A model generated the notes under the pieces. The model was not told where the DNA came from, searched no databases, and saw only the letters and a program-made list of their open reading frames with translations. A stretch of DNA of 54,534 nt from contig CAIJXB010000045.1 in assembly GCA_903824495.1 (NCBI GenBank), positions 1-54,534 of the forward strand, written 5' to 3'. Source of the DNA: an uncultured Chlamydiae bacterium (GTDB taxonomy: Bacteria; Chlamydiota; Chlamydiia; Chlamydiales; Rhabdochlamydiaceae). This document shows, one piece after another, positions 21,037 through 29,469 of the stretch. Made by a program: the position numbers and the translations under genes. The stretch's first letter is position 1; each line of letters begins with the position of its first letter.

Positions 21037-21990
21037 ATGTTCAATATGCGATGGGTTTCTTGTTTTGCGTTTACAGCTTCCTTAAGTGCGATTAACCTTT
21101 TAAGTGCCGGTGGGTATATTTCGTCGGTGGTTACAGGATTGATGCCAACTCCTACAGAAGAGATCCTTAAAGCAAAAGAAGAGCCACCTAAGGTAGAGCC
21201 TTCTTGTAGACGTCTGCCAAAATCTGGGAGAGCAGAAGCTAGCCACACTCAAGGTGATGGTATCGGATATAGAGACGGTTATACTTCTTTAGAGTTTTTT
21301 GGAGCATCTCCTTATTTACTCGCAGATTGCTTAGTGCCTTTCATAGATTTAAGGGCGCATCTTTTGAATGATGGAATGCCGGCCGGTAATGCTGGAGCTG
21401 GACTTCGTTATGTGAGATCTCGCGTGTGGGGAATAAATGCCTACTATGACTATCGCAAGAGCCACCATAGAGAGTACAGACAGGCTTCCGCTGGTCTTGA
21501 GTCTTTAGGGAAAGTTTGGGATTTTCGGATCAATGGATATTTGCCTGTTAAGGCTAAGCGAACAGGCTTTTATAACACGCAATTTGATCACACAGAGGGA
21601 ACGACGCTTTTCTTCTCTAAAAAGTATGAGTTTGATTTCAAGGCGGCGAATGCAGAGATCGGCGTTCATTTTAAAAGAGATAGCTACCTTCCTCTTTATT
21701 TTGCACTCGGGCCTTACTATCTGACAGGGCAAGGAGAGACTTCTTGGGGAGGATCTTTAAGACTTAATTGTGAACTAAGCTCCTATTTTACTTTGGAAGG
21801 GTCTACTTCCTATGACTCTCTTTTTGGATGGACAGGACAAGGATATTTAAGTCTGAATGTTTCTTTTGGTTTCAAAAAGCAAAAAGAGTGTGAGCGTCGC
21901 AGGTTCCCTTTTGCAAGAGCGGTTCAAAAAGTGGATCGTCATGAAATCATCCCTATTAAAACGGCAAAAGTCTTGTTTGTTGGTCACTAA
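21037..21990 (+). CDS. Inverse autotransporter beta-barrel protein (intimin/invasin-type barrel without passenger)
   Basis: This 317-residue outer-membrane protein has an N-terminal signal peptide (residues ~1-26) and a Pro/Lys-rich linker. Residues ~75-290 form a barrel with the alternating pattern of the IAT_beta family (GAGLRYVRSRVWGINAYYDY; LESLGKVWDFRINGYLP; LNVSFGF near the end). Only about 35 residues follow the last strand, including the RHEIIPI segment that usually marks the barrel exit. Intimin and invasin carry long Ig-like passengers after this point; here there is none. It is divergent from the giant TpsA, sharing a 171-bp upstream region. Its stop overlaps that of the convergent deacylase gene by 4 bases (CTAA). 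Whether it acts as a pore, a stabiliser or a partner barrel cannot be told. Confidence 0.82.
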   Translation: MFNMRWVSCFAFTASLSAINLLSAGGYISSVVTGLMPTPTEEILKAKEEPPKVEPSCRRLPKSGRAEASHTQGDGIGYRDGYTSLEFFGASPYLLADCLVPFIDLRAHLLNDGMPAGNAGAGLRYVRSRVWGINAYYDYRKSHHREYRQASAGLESLGKVWDFRINGYLPVKAKRTGFYNTQFDHTEGTTLFFSKKYEFDFKAANAEIGVHFKRDSYLPLYFALGPYYLTGQGETSWGGSLRLNCELSSYFTLEGSTSYDSLFGWTGQGYLSLNVSFGFKKQKECERRRFPFARAVQKVDRHEIIPIKTAKVLFVGH

Positions 21991-22484
21991 AGCGGAAGGG
22001 CATAGAAAAAGACAAGAGCTTCAGCTCCCGGATTTTTATGTCCTATAGACGCGTTAGAGATATGGTAAAACTGACCTCCAATTCTTCCCTGATTTGGCAG
22101 GATAAAAGAAAGTTCCATCGAAGATCTGAATTCAAGAGGGAACCAAAGGTTCTTTCCATATCCTTTTACATAGATGCCAGGTGCAAAGCTTGGGGTCAAA
22201 GCAACGTATTTTCCGAGAAAAATATCTAAAGCCATCCCACCATACACATAAAATGTCGCTTTGTCTGTTCCCATAAGCCCAATCAGAGGTCTTGCGTACT
22301 TAAAGCTTTTTAAAAAGGAGCGGTATTCTACTTGAAGCATTACGTTATGAGGATCGTGGATGATGTCGTATACACCCACTCCTAAATTGAGAAGGTTAGG
22401 TGTTTTACTTTCTTCAGAGCGCAGACCCGAAGCGAATAAAATAAAAGTAGCGGCAAAACAAAGCGTTTTAAGTTTGCAATTCAA
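21987..22484 (-). CDS. PagL-like lipid A 3-O-deacylase, outer membrane
   Basis: This is a small outer-membrane barrel enzyme predicted to remove the 3-linked acyl chain of lipid A. The C-terminus carries the PagL catalytic signature: His-x-Ser-Asn-Ala (HISNASIGHKNPGAE), then Glu 12 residues after the Ser. With the longest possible start these are H146, S148 and E160; subtract 5 for the start chosen here. Length (165 residues) fits the family (about 150-190). No ATG is available. I prefer the TTG at 22484 because AGAGG lies 4 bases upstream, giving a clean signal peptide (MNCKLKTLCFAATFILFASG). A TTG at 22499 is the alternative. It is convergent with the inverse autotransporter gene, with overlapping stop codons. 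Lipid A remodelling beside surface adhesins makes sense for envelope tuning; this is inference. Confidence 0.78.
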   Translation of the reverse strand: MNCKLKTLCFAATFILFASGLRSEESKTPNLLNLGVGVYDIIHDPHNVMLQVEYRSFLKSFKYARPLIGLMGTDKATFYVYGGMALDIFLGKYVALTPSFAPGIYVKGYGKNLWFPLEFRSSMELSFILPNQGRIGGQFYHISNASIGHKNPGAEALVFFYALPL

Positions 22485-22604
22485 GGTGCCTCTAGACAAA
22501 TAGTTCGTATAATTTTCTATTTATATGGAATGCAAAAAAAAGACAAGGGCTCATTAAGTGGGCGAGAAGAAAAGGAAGATAATACGACTTCTCTTTTTGG
22601 TTTT

Positions 22605-23201
22605 CTAGTAAAGATAAAAAGTTGGTTTTTGATTTGGATTTGCAAATTTATAATTTTTGACAAACTCTTTAAGAAGCTTTTGAATGGCTCCTAAGGACTT
22701 ATCTTCCGATTTGATATCAAAAGGGGAATCCACAAAATCATTGATTGTCCATACTCTAGGAAGGGTCTTCACATTTGTTTTGGTAATTAAGACTGGAGTT
22801 TCAATATTAAGAGTCACTCTAAAAAATGGCAGCTCTCCGCCTTCCCATTTTGAAACATTTCCTACTTGAATATTCAATATATTTCCGGAGCCAAAACCAT
22901 TCAGGTCTTCGGGTTTGGCCTTGATTACAGTCCCGATAGATCCTAATTCTTTTTCAATAAGCGCTTCGATTTTTTTACTCACTTCTGAATTTTGAATAGA
23001 AACTGGAGGGAGAACTGCAAACGTATTTAATCCTTCTAGAGGATTCCCTGTATAGAAAATAGGGACATCTTGAAAATTAAGATACAGGCCAGGATTCCTT
23101 TTTAGTCTTTCAATAGTGTTGTTTTCTTGATCGTTATCAGCACAAAAAATGTTCGATGCAAATAACGTCAGAATTGATAGATAAAAGATCTTCTTTTTCA
23201 T
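22605..23201 (-). CDS. Secreted protein of unknown function
   Basis: This 198-residue protein is not recognised. It has a classical signal peptide (MKKKIFYLSILTLFASNIFC, then ADND). If Cys20 is the lipidation site it could be a lipoprotein, although the residues before it (NIF) are a poor lipobox. The mature part is a mixed alpha/beta domain with Leu/Ile/Val-rich strands (TFAVLPPVSI, NILNIQVGNV, FRVTLNIETPVLI). It ends in a helical segment IQKLLKEFVKNY. The pattern recalls small periplasmic or lipoprotein domains, but no family can be named. AAGGA lies 5 bases before the ATG. It starts 8 bases after the stop of the TPR-like gene, so the two very likely form an operon. Confidence 0.8.
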   Translation of the reverse strand: MKKKIFYLSILTLFASNIFCADNDQENNTIERLKRNPGLYLNFQDVPIFYTGNPLEGLNTFAVLPPVSIQNSEVSKKIEALIEKELGSIGTVIKAKPEDLNGFGSGNILNIQVGNVSKWEGGELPFFRVTLNIETPVLITKTNVKTLPRVWTINDFVDSPFDIKSEDKSLGAIQKLLKEFVKNYKFANPNQKPTFYLY

Positions 23202-23209
23202 GAGGTTCC

Positions 23210-24043
23210 TTAATTAGTGTACCTAGGCAAGTTTTGTGTCGTAGGAAGGACATTTTTTTCTTTATTATCTTTCCATTCTTTCCATTTTCGAGTAATTGGA
23301 GCGACACAAGCTTTCCAGAATGCGCCGGATTGGCAACATTTTACTCCCCGAACCATTAAAGCTTCGATAATGCCAATTAAAGCAATTTTAACTGCATAAT
23401 TCGGAGCCAAACAGGCAATCGCATCCATAGCTCTTCCAACTCCAACGATAACCTCTTCGCACCAACCCAATGAAGGAGCTTTATTAGGTCCTAAAACATC
23501 ATCATATGAGTCTTGATTCTCTTGAGCACGAGAAGAATGTCCGCGGTGAAAGCCTGTAGATCTAGCCGCCCGTCGATTCTTATTATGAAAATCAATCCGT
23601 TCCATCGGGGGCTTTTTAATAGGATTGTCTATGTAATTATTACATCCAATACGAGAGCTGATTTCTTGAAGTTTTTTGAGGTTTTCTTGGGCCTGTTCAT
23701 CTAGATTGAGGTTGTCATAACAAATTACTAGTCCAAAGAGTGCTCGGAAAATCGTGAAATTTGCTGCATCCGGATCAGAAGAATATTCCAGATAAAAAAT
23801 AGCTTTTTGAAAATCTTCTATAGCTTTTTCGTGCTGGGAATCTAGCAAATAACTCTCGCCTCGAGAGACGTAGAGATCAGCTAGTTCTTGATAGTTGTCT
23901 TGATCAATACTAGTAATTTCCAGGGTTTCTCTTGCTATGGCGTCTTGAAGAGATCTGCATTCACTGTAGTTTATCACGCTTGCTTGTAATCTTATCGAAA
24001 TACCGATGCAGAATAAGGCTATTATAAGTATAACCCGAGTCAT
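23210..24043 (-). CDS. Secreted TPR-like protein of unknown function
   Basis: This is a 277-residue protein with an N-terminal signal peptide (residues ~1-21, hydrophobic core VILIIALFCIGI). Residues ~52-130 form two to three TPR-like helical pairs (ADLYVSRGESYLLDSQHEKAIEDFQKAI spans a typical TPR A/B helix pair). A basic, disordered middle follows, rich in Arg, Asn and His. The C-terminal region is hydrophobic and Cys-containing (VIVGVGRAMDAIACLAPN, KIALIGIIEALMVRGVKCC) and could insert in a membrane or bind a partner. Two adjacent ATGs exist. AGGAGG lies 2 bases before the first and 5 before the second, so I use the second. It is the first gene of a two-gene operon and divergent from pbp2. 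Function is unknown; TPRs suggest protein-protein contacts. Confidence 0.8.
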   Translation of the reverse strand: MTRVILIIALFCIGISIRLQASVINYSECRSLQDAIARETLEITSIDQDNYQELADLYVSRGESYLLDSQHEKAIEDFQKAIFYLEYSSDPDAANFTIFRALFGLVICYDNLNLDEQAQENLKKLQEISSRIGCNNYIDNPIKKPPMERIDFHNKNRRAARSTGFHRGHSSRAQENQDSYDDVLGPNKAPSLGWCEEVIVGVGRAMDAIACLAPNYAVKIALIGIIEALMVRGVKCCQSGAFWKACVAPITRKWKEWKDNKEKNVLPTTQNLPRYTN

Positions 24044-24151
24044 CATAACCTCCTCAAGAAAAGATTAAACTTATGTAAATGGAAGGATTTTGTCGATCAA
24101 AATCTCTGTGTATCGCTATGATGCAGTTTTTGTGTTTGGGGCAGTAATTTG

Positions 24152-27100
24152 ATGAGAGCGGATACAAATATTCCACATAAAGCAAACAGGATCTTAAACT
24201 TGATCTTGCTTGCTTTTTTTTTGATACTCATTCGAGTGTGGTATTTAGCATTTGTTCAAGATGAATATCATCATAACCAAGCAAGAAAACCCAAACGTAA
24301 ATCGGTCATCCAAAAAGTAGAAAGAGCGACGATTAGAGATCGATTTAACATTCCACTGTCTCAAAACAGAATTGCATACAATGCTTCAGTTCGCTACGCA
24401 GACCTTAGAGAGATTCCATCGCACAAGTGGGAGAAAGATGAAAAGGGCAAGAAAGTAAAAAAACTGATTCGAGGACCTTACATTTCTTCTTTAGCAGAGC
24501 TTTTAGCTAAAGAGCTCAATATGGATGCTCAATCGATAGAAGATGTCATCTACGCAAAAGCGTCTCTTTTTCCTCACACGCCGTTTATCATTAAAGAAAA
24601 CTTAAGTGAGCGGGAGTACTATCGTATTCGTATGCTACAAAAAGATTTGCGAGGTGTTGAGGCGGAAAGAGTGTCTCAACGAGTATATCCTTTGCATGAG
24701 ATTGGCTGTGATATTGTGGGATACATGGGAGCTATTAATCCTTCAGAGTATGTTCGAATTGCCGAAGAGATCAAAACTCTGCAAGAATATATAAAAAAAA
24801 GAGAGCTCGGAGAGATTGTTTTTTTACCCGCTGGATATACAGATCCTTTTGAAGTTAGAAATAGACTTAAGGTTTTGCAAGAAAAAGCGTATACGATCAA
24901 TGATCAGATAGGAAAAGCGGGGATTGAAGGATCTTGTGATGAACTTCTTCGAGGCTCTCACGGCAAACTGATCATGGAAACTGATCCTAAGGGAAATGTG
25001 TTAAGAGAGCTTCCTGGAGGAAAAAAAGGAGTGAGTGGACAGCGCGTCTTTTTATCTATTTCTGCAGAACTTCAACAGTATGCAGAGGAGCTCCTTGCGC
25101 AGCATGAAGCGTTTCGCGATGTAAAAGACAGAAATGGGAACATAGTTCCCGGGACTCCTTGGATTAAAGGGGGCGCTGCGATTGCAATGAACCCTAAAAC
25201 AGGGGAGATTTTAGCTTTAGCATCCTATCCGCGTTTTGATCCAAATGACTTTATTCCAACTCAGACACCGGAGCTAAAAAAAGAAAGGCAATCATCTATT
25301 GCCAAATGGTTTGAAAATGAAAGGCATGTCGGAGATATATGGAATGGAAAAGCGCAGCTGACAAGAGAGATCTACTCACAAAATGAGGGGCGCTTTGAAG
25401 AAGAAAAACAGCCTCTTACTTGGAGCTACTTCCTCTCTACGATTCTTCCGGCAGGAAGCTCTTCAAACAAAGCCTTAAGCGAAATCAGAACCGTTGGTAA
25501 TGCCTATCTTTTACAAAAAGCTCTTGAAGAGTTGATCCAGTTGACGGGAGCAGAAGATCCTGCTGCTTTAATTCATGTTCTATACTCGGAAGATCCTCAT
25601 GTTTTAGGCAGAAAGCACATCGCGTCAGATGTCTTGGAGTTCATTCAAAACAATTTAGCGGCGTTAGGAGAAAAAGCGCGCTCTGCTATTCAAATCATGA
25701 ACCACTTTCTTTTTTCGGTAGCTCATAACGATGATAAGCTTTTAGTTTTAGATCTTCTAAGACTTTTGGTAAAAGCAGAAGCTTGGGATCCAGATTTAAT
25801 AGAAAAAATGGGGCATCTTACTCTGTCTGAATTCTTGGAATTATCCCAAGGTTTTAAAAATGTCCATGATAAAGTGAGAGAAAAAACAGAAAAGCTCCAT
25901 CACGAAATAGGTTTTAAAGAGTGGAGAGGAAAGCACTTTAAGGATTTCCTTAAAGGAAAAAGACAAGAGGAAAAGGCTCAGAAGAAACCTGCCAAACCTT
26001 ATACCGAATACTTGGAAAAGATCGAGAGAAATCTATTCAAGCAGTTTTGGGAGGCTTGCAAGCTTATTTTTCTCGACGCTGTCCTTTATCAAGATCAAAG
26101 GATTTCTGTCGAAGCACATCCGCAGCTAAAGCCTTATTTGGATGCACTTGTTTCTATGCAGGATCCTTCTTTTAAGTTTTTAAAGCAGAAGTTTGTGGAT
26201 TTAACACCTATGGAAGCGATGCAATGCATGAAGTGCATGAGGAGCTTCGAAGACTTGAATCGGCCTCTTTATGGAAAGTATCGACAGCTTCGCAATTCAA
26301 AAGGTGTGCAGCTTGAAAAACATTTGGCAGCTTCTTTTTATCCACTTTCTGGATTTGGCTACGGCAGATCTCAAGCATTTCGGCAATCAACGCCACAAGG
26401 TTCTGTTTATAAGATCGCCGTTGCTTACGAAGCTTTAAGAGAACGCTACCAGCACTTAAAAGAAAACAACTTGAGCCTCAGCGATCTCAATCCCTTAACC
26501 ATTATCGACCAAATTCAAATGAACTCTTGGGGAAGCTCTAAACAGCTTCTCGGATATACAATGGATGGAGAGCCGATCCGAAGGGTTTATAAGGGAGGGG
26601 TACTTCCTAGGACTCACCCTAACATCGGAAGAATTGATGTCATGGGAGCTATTGAACAATCGAGCAACATCTACTTTTCGTTGCTCGCCGCAGAGCACGT
26701 GGCAGATCCTTCCTATTTAGAAAAAGCAACAAGAGATTTGGGGCTTGGCTCTAAGACAGGTATTGATCTGCCGGGAGAGATCAGAGGCTCTATTCCTGAT
26801 GATTTGGCAGACAACAAGACGGGGCTTTATTCGTTTGCAATGGGGCAGCACTCCTTAATTGTAACGCCTTTGCAAACAGCGGTCATGTATTCTGCCTTTG
26901 CCAATTATGGAAAAGTGCTTAAGCCTCAAATTTTAAATTTAACGGTGGGTAAAAAGACATCAGAGGATCTTTTCTCCGCAAAAAGTCTAGATGGTGGATA
27001 TCCATTTCAGGATTCTCTTGCGCTTGCGGGTATCGATTTTCCTCTTTTTACAGAGGCCTTGTTACCAGCCTATAATCCCTTCATTCATGAGATTGGGACA

Positions 27101-27583
27101 GAAGTTAAAAGAGAGGTCTTTTTACCCAAAGAGATCAGATCTGTTTTAGTCGAGGGTATGAGCCGGGTTATTACGGGAGCTAAGGGGACCGCAAGAGCTC
27201 CCTCTATTCGTTATTTGAGGACATATCCCAAGGCTGCCAAAGAATACGAGCAGTTAAAAGGGCAGCTTGTAGGGAAGACGGGAACGGCTGAAATCTTTCA
27301 TAAACAGTGGCTTGATGCAGAATCTAAGGCGGAAATCCGCAACCATATTTGGTTTGCAGGGATCGTGTTCCCCGAAGATCACAATTTTAGTGACGATAAG
27401 TGGGGAGAGGCGGAACTTGTGGTGGTCGTCTATTTGAGATTCAGCCAGGCAGGGGGAAAGGAAGCGACTCCAATAGCTGCGCAAATAGCCTCTAGATGGA
27501 GAGAAATTCAAAAAAAATATGGAGGGAGCTCCTATTTAGACAAGATTTCCTCTATGGAAGAAGAGGTTGTAGCGGTCGAGTAA
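24152..27583 (+). CDS. mrdA: Penicillin-binding protein 2, chlamydial long form
   Basis: This class B penicillin-binding protein (D,D-transpeptidase) crosslinks peptidoglycan precursors at the chlamydial division plane. There is one N-terminal membrane helix (~14-34). A PBP dimerisation region follows (SERE, VYPLHEIGCDIVGYMG). The transpeptidase domain has SxxK as SVYK with S751, SxN as SSN at 837-839, and KTG at 1042-1044. About 390 residues separate ASYPRFDPN (~358) from SVYK, against about 50 in E. coli PBP2, so a large charged helical insertion of ~340 residues is present. Chlamydia PBP2 is also over 1000 residues long. I start at ATG 24152; the TTG directly before it is less likely. GGGG lies 11 bases upstream. 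Confidence 0.93.
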   Translation: MRADTNIPHKANRILNLILLAFFLILIRVWYLAFVQDEYHHNQARKPKRKSVIQKVERATIRDRFNIPLSQNRIAYNASVRYADLREIPSHKWEKDEKGKKVKKLIRGPYISSLAELLAKELNMDAQSIEDVIYAKASLFPHTPFIIKENLSEREYYRIRMLQKDLRGVEAERVSQRVYPLHEIGCDIVGYMGAINPSEYVRIAEEIKTLQEYIKKRELGEIVFLPAGYTDPFEVRNRLKVLQEKAYTINDQIGKAGIEGSCDELLRGSHGKLIMETDPKGNVLRELPGGKKGVSGQRVFLSISAELQQYAEELLAQHEAFRDVKDRNGNIVPGTPWIKGGAAIAMNPKTGEILALASYPRFDPNDFIPTQTPELKKERQSSIAKWFENERHVGDIWNGKAQLTREIYSQNEGRFEEEKQPLTWSYFLSTILPAGSSSNKALSEIRTVGNAYLLQKALEELIQLTGAEDPAALIHVLYSEDPHVLGRKHIASDVLEFIQNNLAALGEKARSAIQIMNHFLFSVAHNDDKLLVLDLLRLLVKAEAWDPDLIEKMGHLTLSEFLELSQGFKNVHDKVREKTEKLHHEIGFKEWRGKHFKDFLKGKRQEEKAQKKPAKPYTEYLEKIERNLFKQFWEACKLIFLDAVLYQDQRISVEAHPQLKPYLDALVSMQDPSFKFLKQKFVDLTPMEAMQCMKCMRSFEDLNRPLYGKYRQLRNSKGVQLEKHLAASFYPLSGFGYGRSQAFRQSTPQGSVYKIAVAYEALRERYQHLKENNLSLSDLNPLTIIDQIQMNSWGSSKQLLGYTMDGEPIRRVYKGGVLPRTHPNIGRIDVMGAIEQSSNIYFSLLAAEHVADPSYLEKATRDLGLGSKTGIDLPGEIRGSIPDDLADNKTGLYSFAMGQHSLIVTPLQTAVMYSAFANYGKVLKPQILNLTVGKKTSEDLFSAKSLDGGYPFQDSLALAGIDFPLFTEALLPAYNPFIHEIGTEVKREVFLPKEIRSVLVEGMSRVITGAKGTARAPSIRYLRTYPKAAKEYEQLKGQLVGKTGTAEIFHKQWLDAESKAEIRNHIWFAGIVFPEDHNFSDDKWGEAELVVVVYLRFSQAGGKEATPIAAQIASRWREIQKKYGGSSYLDKISSMEEEVVAVE

Positions 27584-27660
27584 GCAAATTTCATCAAAAA
27601 AAAAGATTTTCCTAGGAAAAAAAAGAGATAATCGTGTAAAACCTTAGGACAAACCAATGA

Positions 27661-27731
27661 GCGCCTGTAGTTCAATGGTAGAACCGTAGCCTTCCAAGCT
27701 ACTTGTGTCAGTTCGATTCTGATCAGGCGCT
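27661..27731 (+). tRNA. tRNA-Gly (anticodon TCC)
   Basis: A cloverleaf can be drawn: acceptor GCGCCTG pairs with CAGGCGC, discriminator T at 27731. The anticodon stem GTAGC/GCTAC holds the loop CTTCCAA with anticodon TCC. The T loop is TTCGATT. CCA is not encoded. It lies between pbp2 and rpsB, where Chlamydiaceae carry ompA. A T-run follows immediately. Confidence 0.93.
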
Positions 27732-27799
27732 TTTTCTGCATTTTTACAAACCACCAATACAAACCAAGACTGAAATCCTTCCCTAGAGGAGGGATGCCG

Positions 27800-28606
27800 G
27801 TGTCAACAATAAAGGGACAAGGCTTGGCTACACAACAAAAACAAATAGAAGTCACTATCAAGGATTTACTTGAAAGTGGAGCTCATTTTGGGCATCAGAA
27901 GCACCGTTGGAATCCGAAAATGAAAAGATACATTTTCGAAGAGCGTAACGGAATTTACATCATCGACTTAGCAAAAACTTTGCAACAGATCCGCAATGCG
28001 GTAGAAGTTGTCAAAGGAGTTGTAGCGAAAAGAAAATCTATTCTTTTTGTAGGAACTAAAAAACAAGCGAAAATTGTTGTTAAAGAATGCGCTGAAGAGT
28101 GCGGCGAGTTTTACATTTGCGAGCGTTGGCTCGGTGGAACTTTGACAAATCTTACAACGATCAGACAGTCAGTTAAGACAATGGAACGCATTGAAAAGAA
28201 ACTAGCTGGCAGCAAAGAAGGTCTTACGAAAAAAGAAATTTCCCTAATGGGAAAAGATCACGTAAAGCTAGAGAAGAACTTATCAGGAATCCGCGCTATG
28301 AGAAAGCTCCCAGGTCTCGTAGTTGTTGTTGATCCAAGTTCTGAGCACATCGCTGTTGCAGAAGCTAGAAAACTCGGCATTCCTGTTATGGCTCTTGTAG
28401 ATACAAATTGCGATCCAGATCCTATTGATTATGTTATTGCATGTAACGATGACGCTTTAAAAAGCATTAAGCTCATTCTCTCTGCGCTTACAGGGGCGAT
28501 CCTAGAGAAGAAAGCGGACGTGAAAATTGCCGTATCTAAAGGTGATGAAAAAGAAGCGGGAGACGCAGCTATTTCATCTGAAGGTCAAGAAGAGGGCAAA
28601 GAGTAA
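27800..28606 (+). CDS. rpsB: 30S ribosomal protein S2
   Basis: This is ribosomal protein uS2 of the small subunit. Diagnostic segments are DLLESGAHFGHQKHRWNPKM, NGIYIIDL, ILFVGTKKQA, RWLGGTLTN and LPGLVVVVDP, then IPVMALVDTNCDPDPIDY. The C-terminus carries an acidic, Ala/Glu-rich extension of ~25 residues. Two starts are possible: ATG 27794 sits directly against the strong GAGGAGGG (27786-27793), which is too close, while GTG 27800 is about 7 bases from it and in frame. I prefer the GTG (268 residues). The stop overlaps the tsf start by one base (TAATG), so the two are translationally coupled. It is the first gene of the conserved rpsB-tsf-pyrH-frr cluster. Confidence 0.97.
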   Translation: MSTIKGQGLATQQKQIEVTIKDLLESGAHFGHQKHRWNPKMKRYIFEERNGIYIIDLAKTLQQIRNAVEVVKGVVAKRKSILFVGTKKQAKIVVKECAEECGEFYICERWLGGTLTNLTTIRQSVKTMERIEKKLAGSKEGLTKKEISLMGKDHVKLEKNLSGIRAMRKLPGLVVVVDPSSEHIAVAEARKLGIPVMALVDTNCDPDPIDYVIACNDDALKSIKLILSALTGAILEKKADVKIAVSKGDEKEAGDAAISSEGQEEGKE

Positions 28607-29454
28607 TGGGAACAGTAACAGCATCAATGGTGAAAGAGCTTAGAGAAAGAACTGGTGTGAGCATGGGCAAATGCAAAGAAGCCCTTGATCAAGCTGGCGG
28701 TGAAATGGAGCAAGCAATTGATATTCTACGTAAAGCTGGAATGGCTTCTGCTGTCAAAAAAGAAGGCAGAGAAGTAAATGAAGGTTTGATCGGTTTTGCT
28801 GAATCAGACAAAGCCATTGCAATTGTGGAAGTCAATTCAGAAACTGACTTTGTTGCGCAAAACGAAAAGTTCAAACAGTTTATTAAAGACGTTTGCACAG
28901 AAGCAAGCCTTATGACGGCTTCTACTGTAGAAGAGCTTTTGAATTTGCCTTACAGCAAAGATCCTTCCATTACAATTGATCAATATAGAGCCTTGACTAT
29001 TCAAAGCCTTGGAGAAAACATCCAAGTGCGTAGAATGCAGATCATCCCTAAGAAGGGAGATCTTTCAGTCGGTCTTTATTCTCACATGGGCGGTAAAATT
29101 GTTACAGCGGTGCTTCTAGCAGGAGCTGCTGGACAAGAAGCAATCGCAAGAGATATTGCTATGCACATCGCTGCGGAATCACCTGACTATTTACAGCCAA
29201 GTGACGTTCCATCGGATGTAAAAGCAAGGGAAGAAGAGATTGCAAAAGCTCAAATGCAAGGAAAACCTGCTAACATGATCGATAAGATTGTTGAAGGAAA
29301 AATAAAAGCCTTCTATGATCAGGTCTGTCTTGTTTGCCAAAAGTTTGTCAAAAACAATGACTTAACTGTTGCAGCGGTTGTAGACGCAGAGTCTAAGCGC
29401 TGTGGAAAACCTCTTGCTATTCAAAGCTTTATCCGCTGGAAAGTCGGAGGATAA
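28606..29454 (+). CDS. tsf: Translation elongation factor Ts
   Basis: EF-Ts catalyses GDP release from EF-Tu. The N-terminal UBA-like domain (LRERTGVSMGKCKEALDQAGG, residues ~9-30) is followed by the universally conserved core SETDFVAQNEKF and by GGKIVTAVLLAG. Length (282) equals that of chlamydial EF-Ts. The start codon shares one base with the rpsB stop. pyrH follows after 15 bases. Confidence 0.97.
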   Translation: MGTVTASMVKELRERTGVSMGKCKEALDQAGGEMEQAIDILRKAGMASAVKKEGREVNEGLIGFAESDKAIAIVEVNSETDFVAQNEKFKQFIKDVCTEASLMTASTVEELLNLPYSKDPSITIDQYRALTIQSLGENIQVRRMQIIPKKGDLSVGLYSHMGGKIVTAVLLAGAAGQEAIARDIAMHIAAESPDYLQPSDVPSDVKAREEEIAKAQMQGKPANMIDKIVEGKIKAFYDQVCLVCQKFVKNNDLTVAAVVDAESKRCGKPLAIQSFIRWKVGG

Positions 29455-29469
29455 GAAAAGGAATTTTTC

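Noticed and set aside
27607..27620. Palindrome TTTTCCTAGGAAAA after pbp2 as a terminator
   Set aside because: The stem is AT-rich and has no loop, and it is followed by A-run rather than T-run. No clear role.
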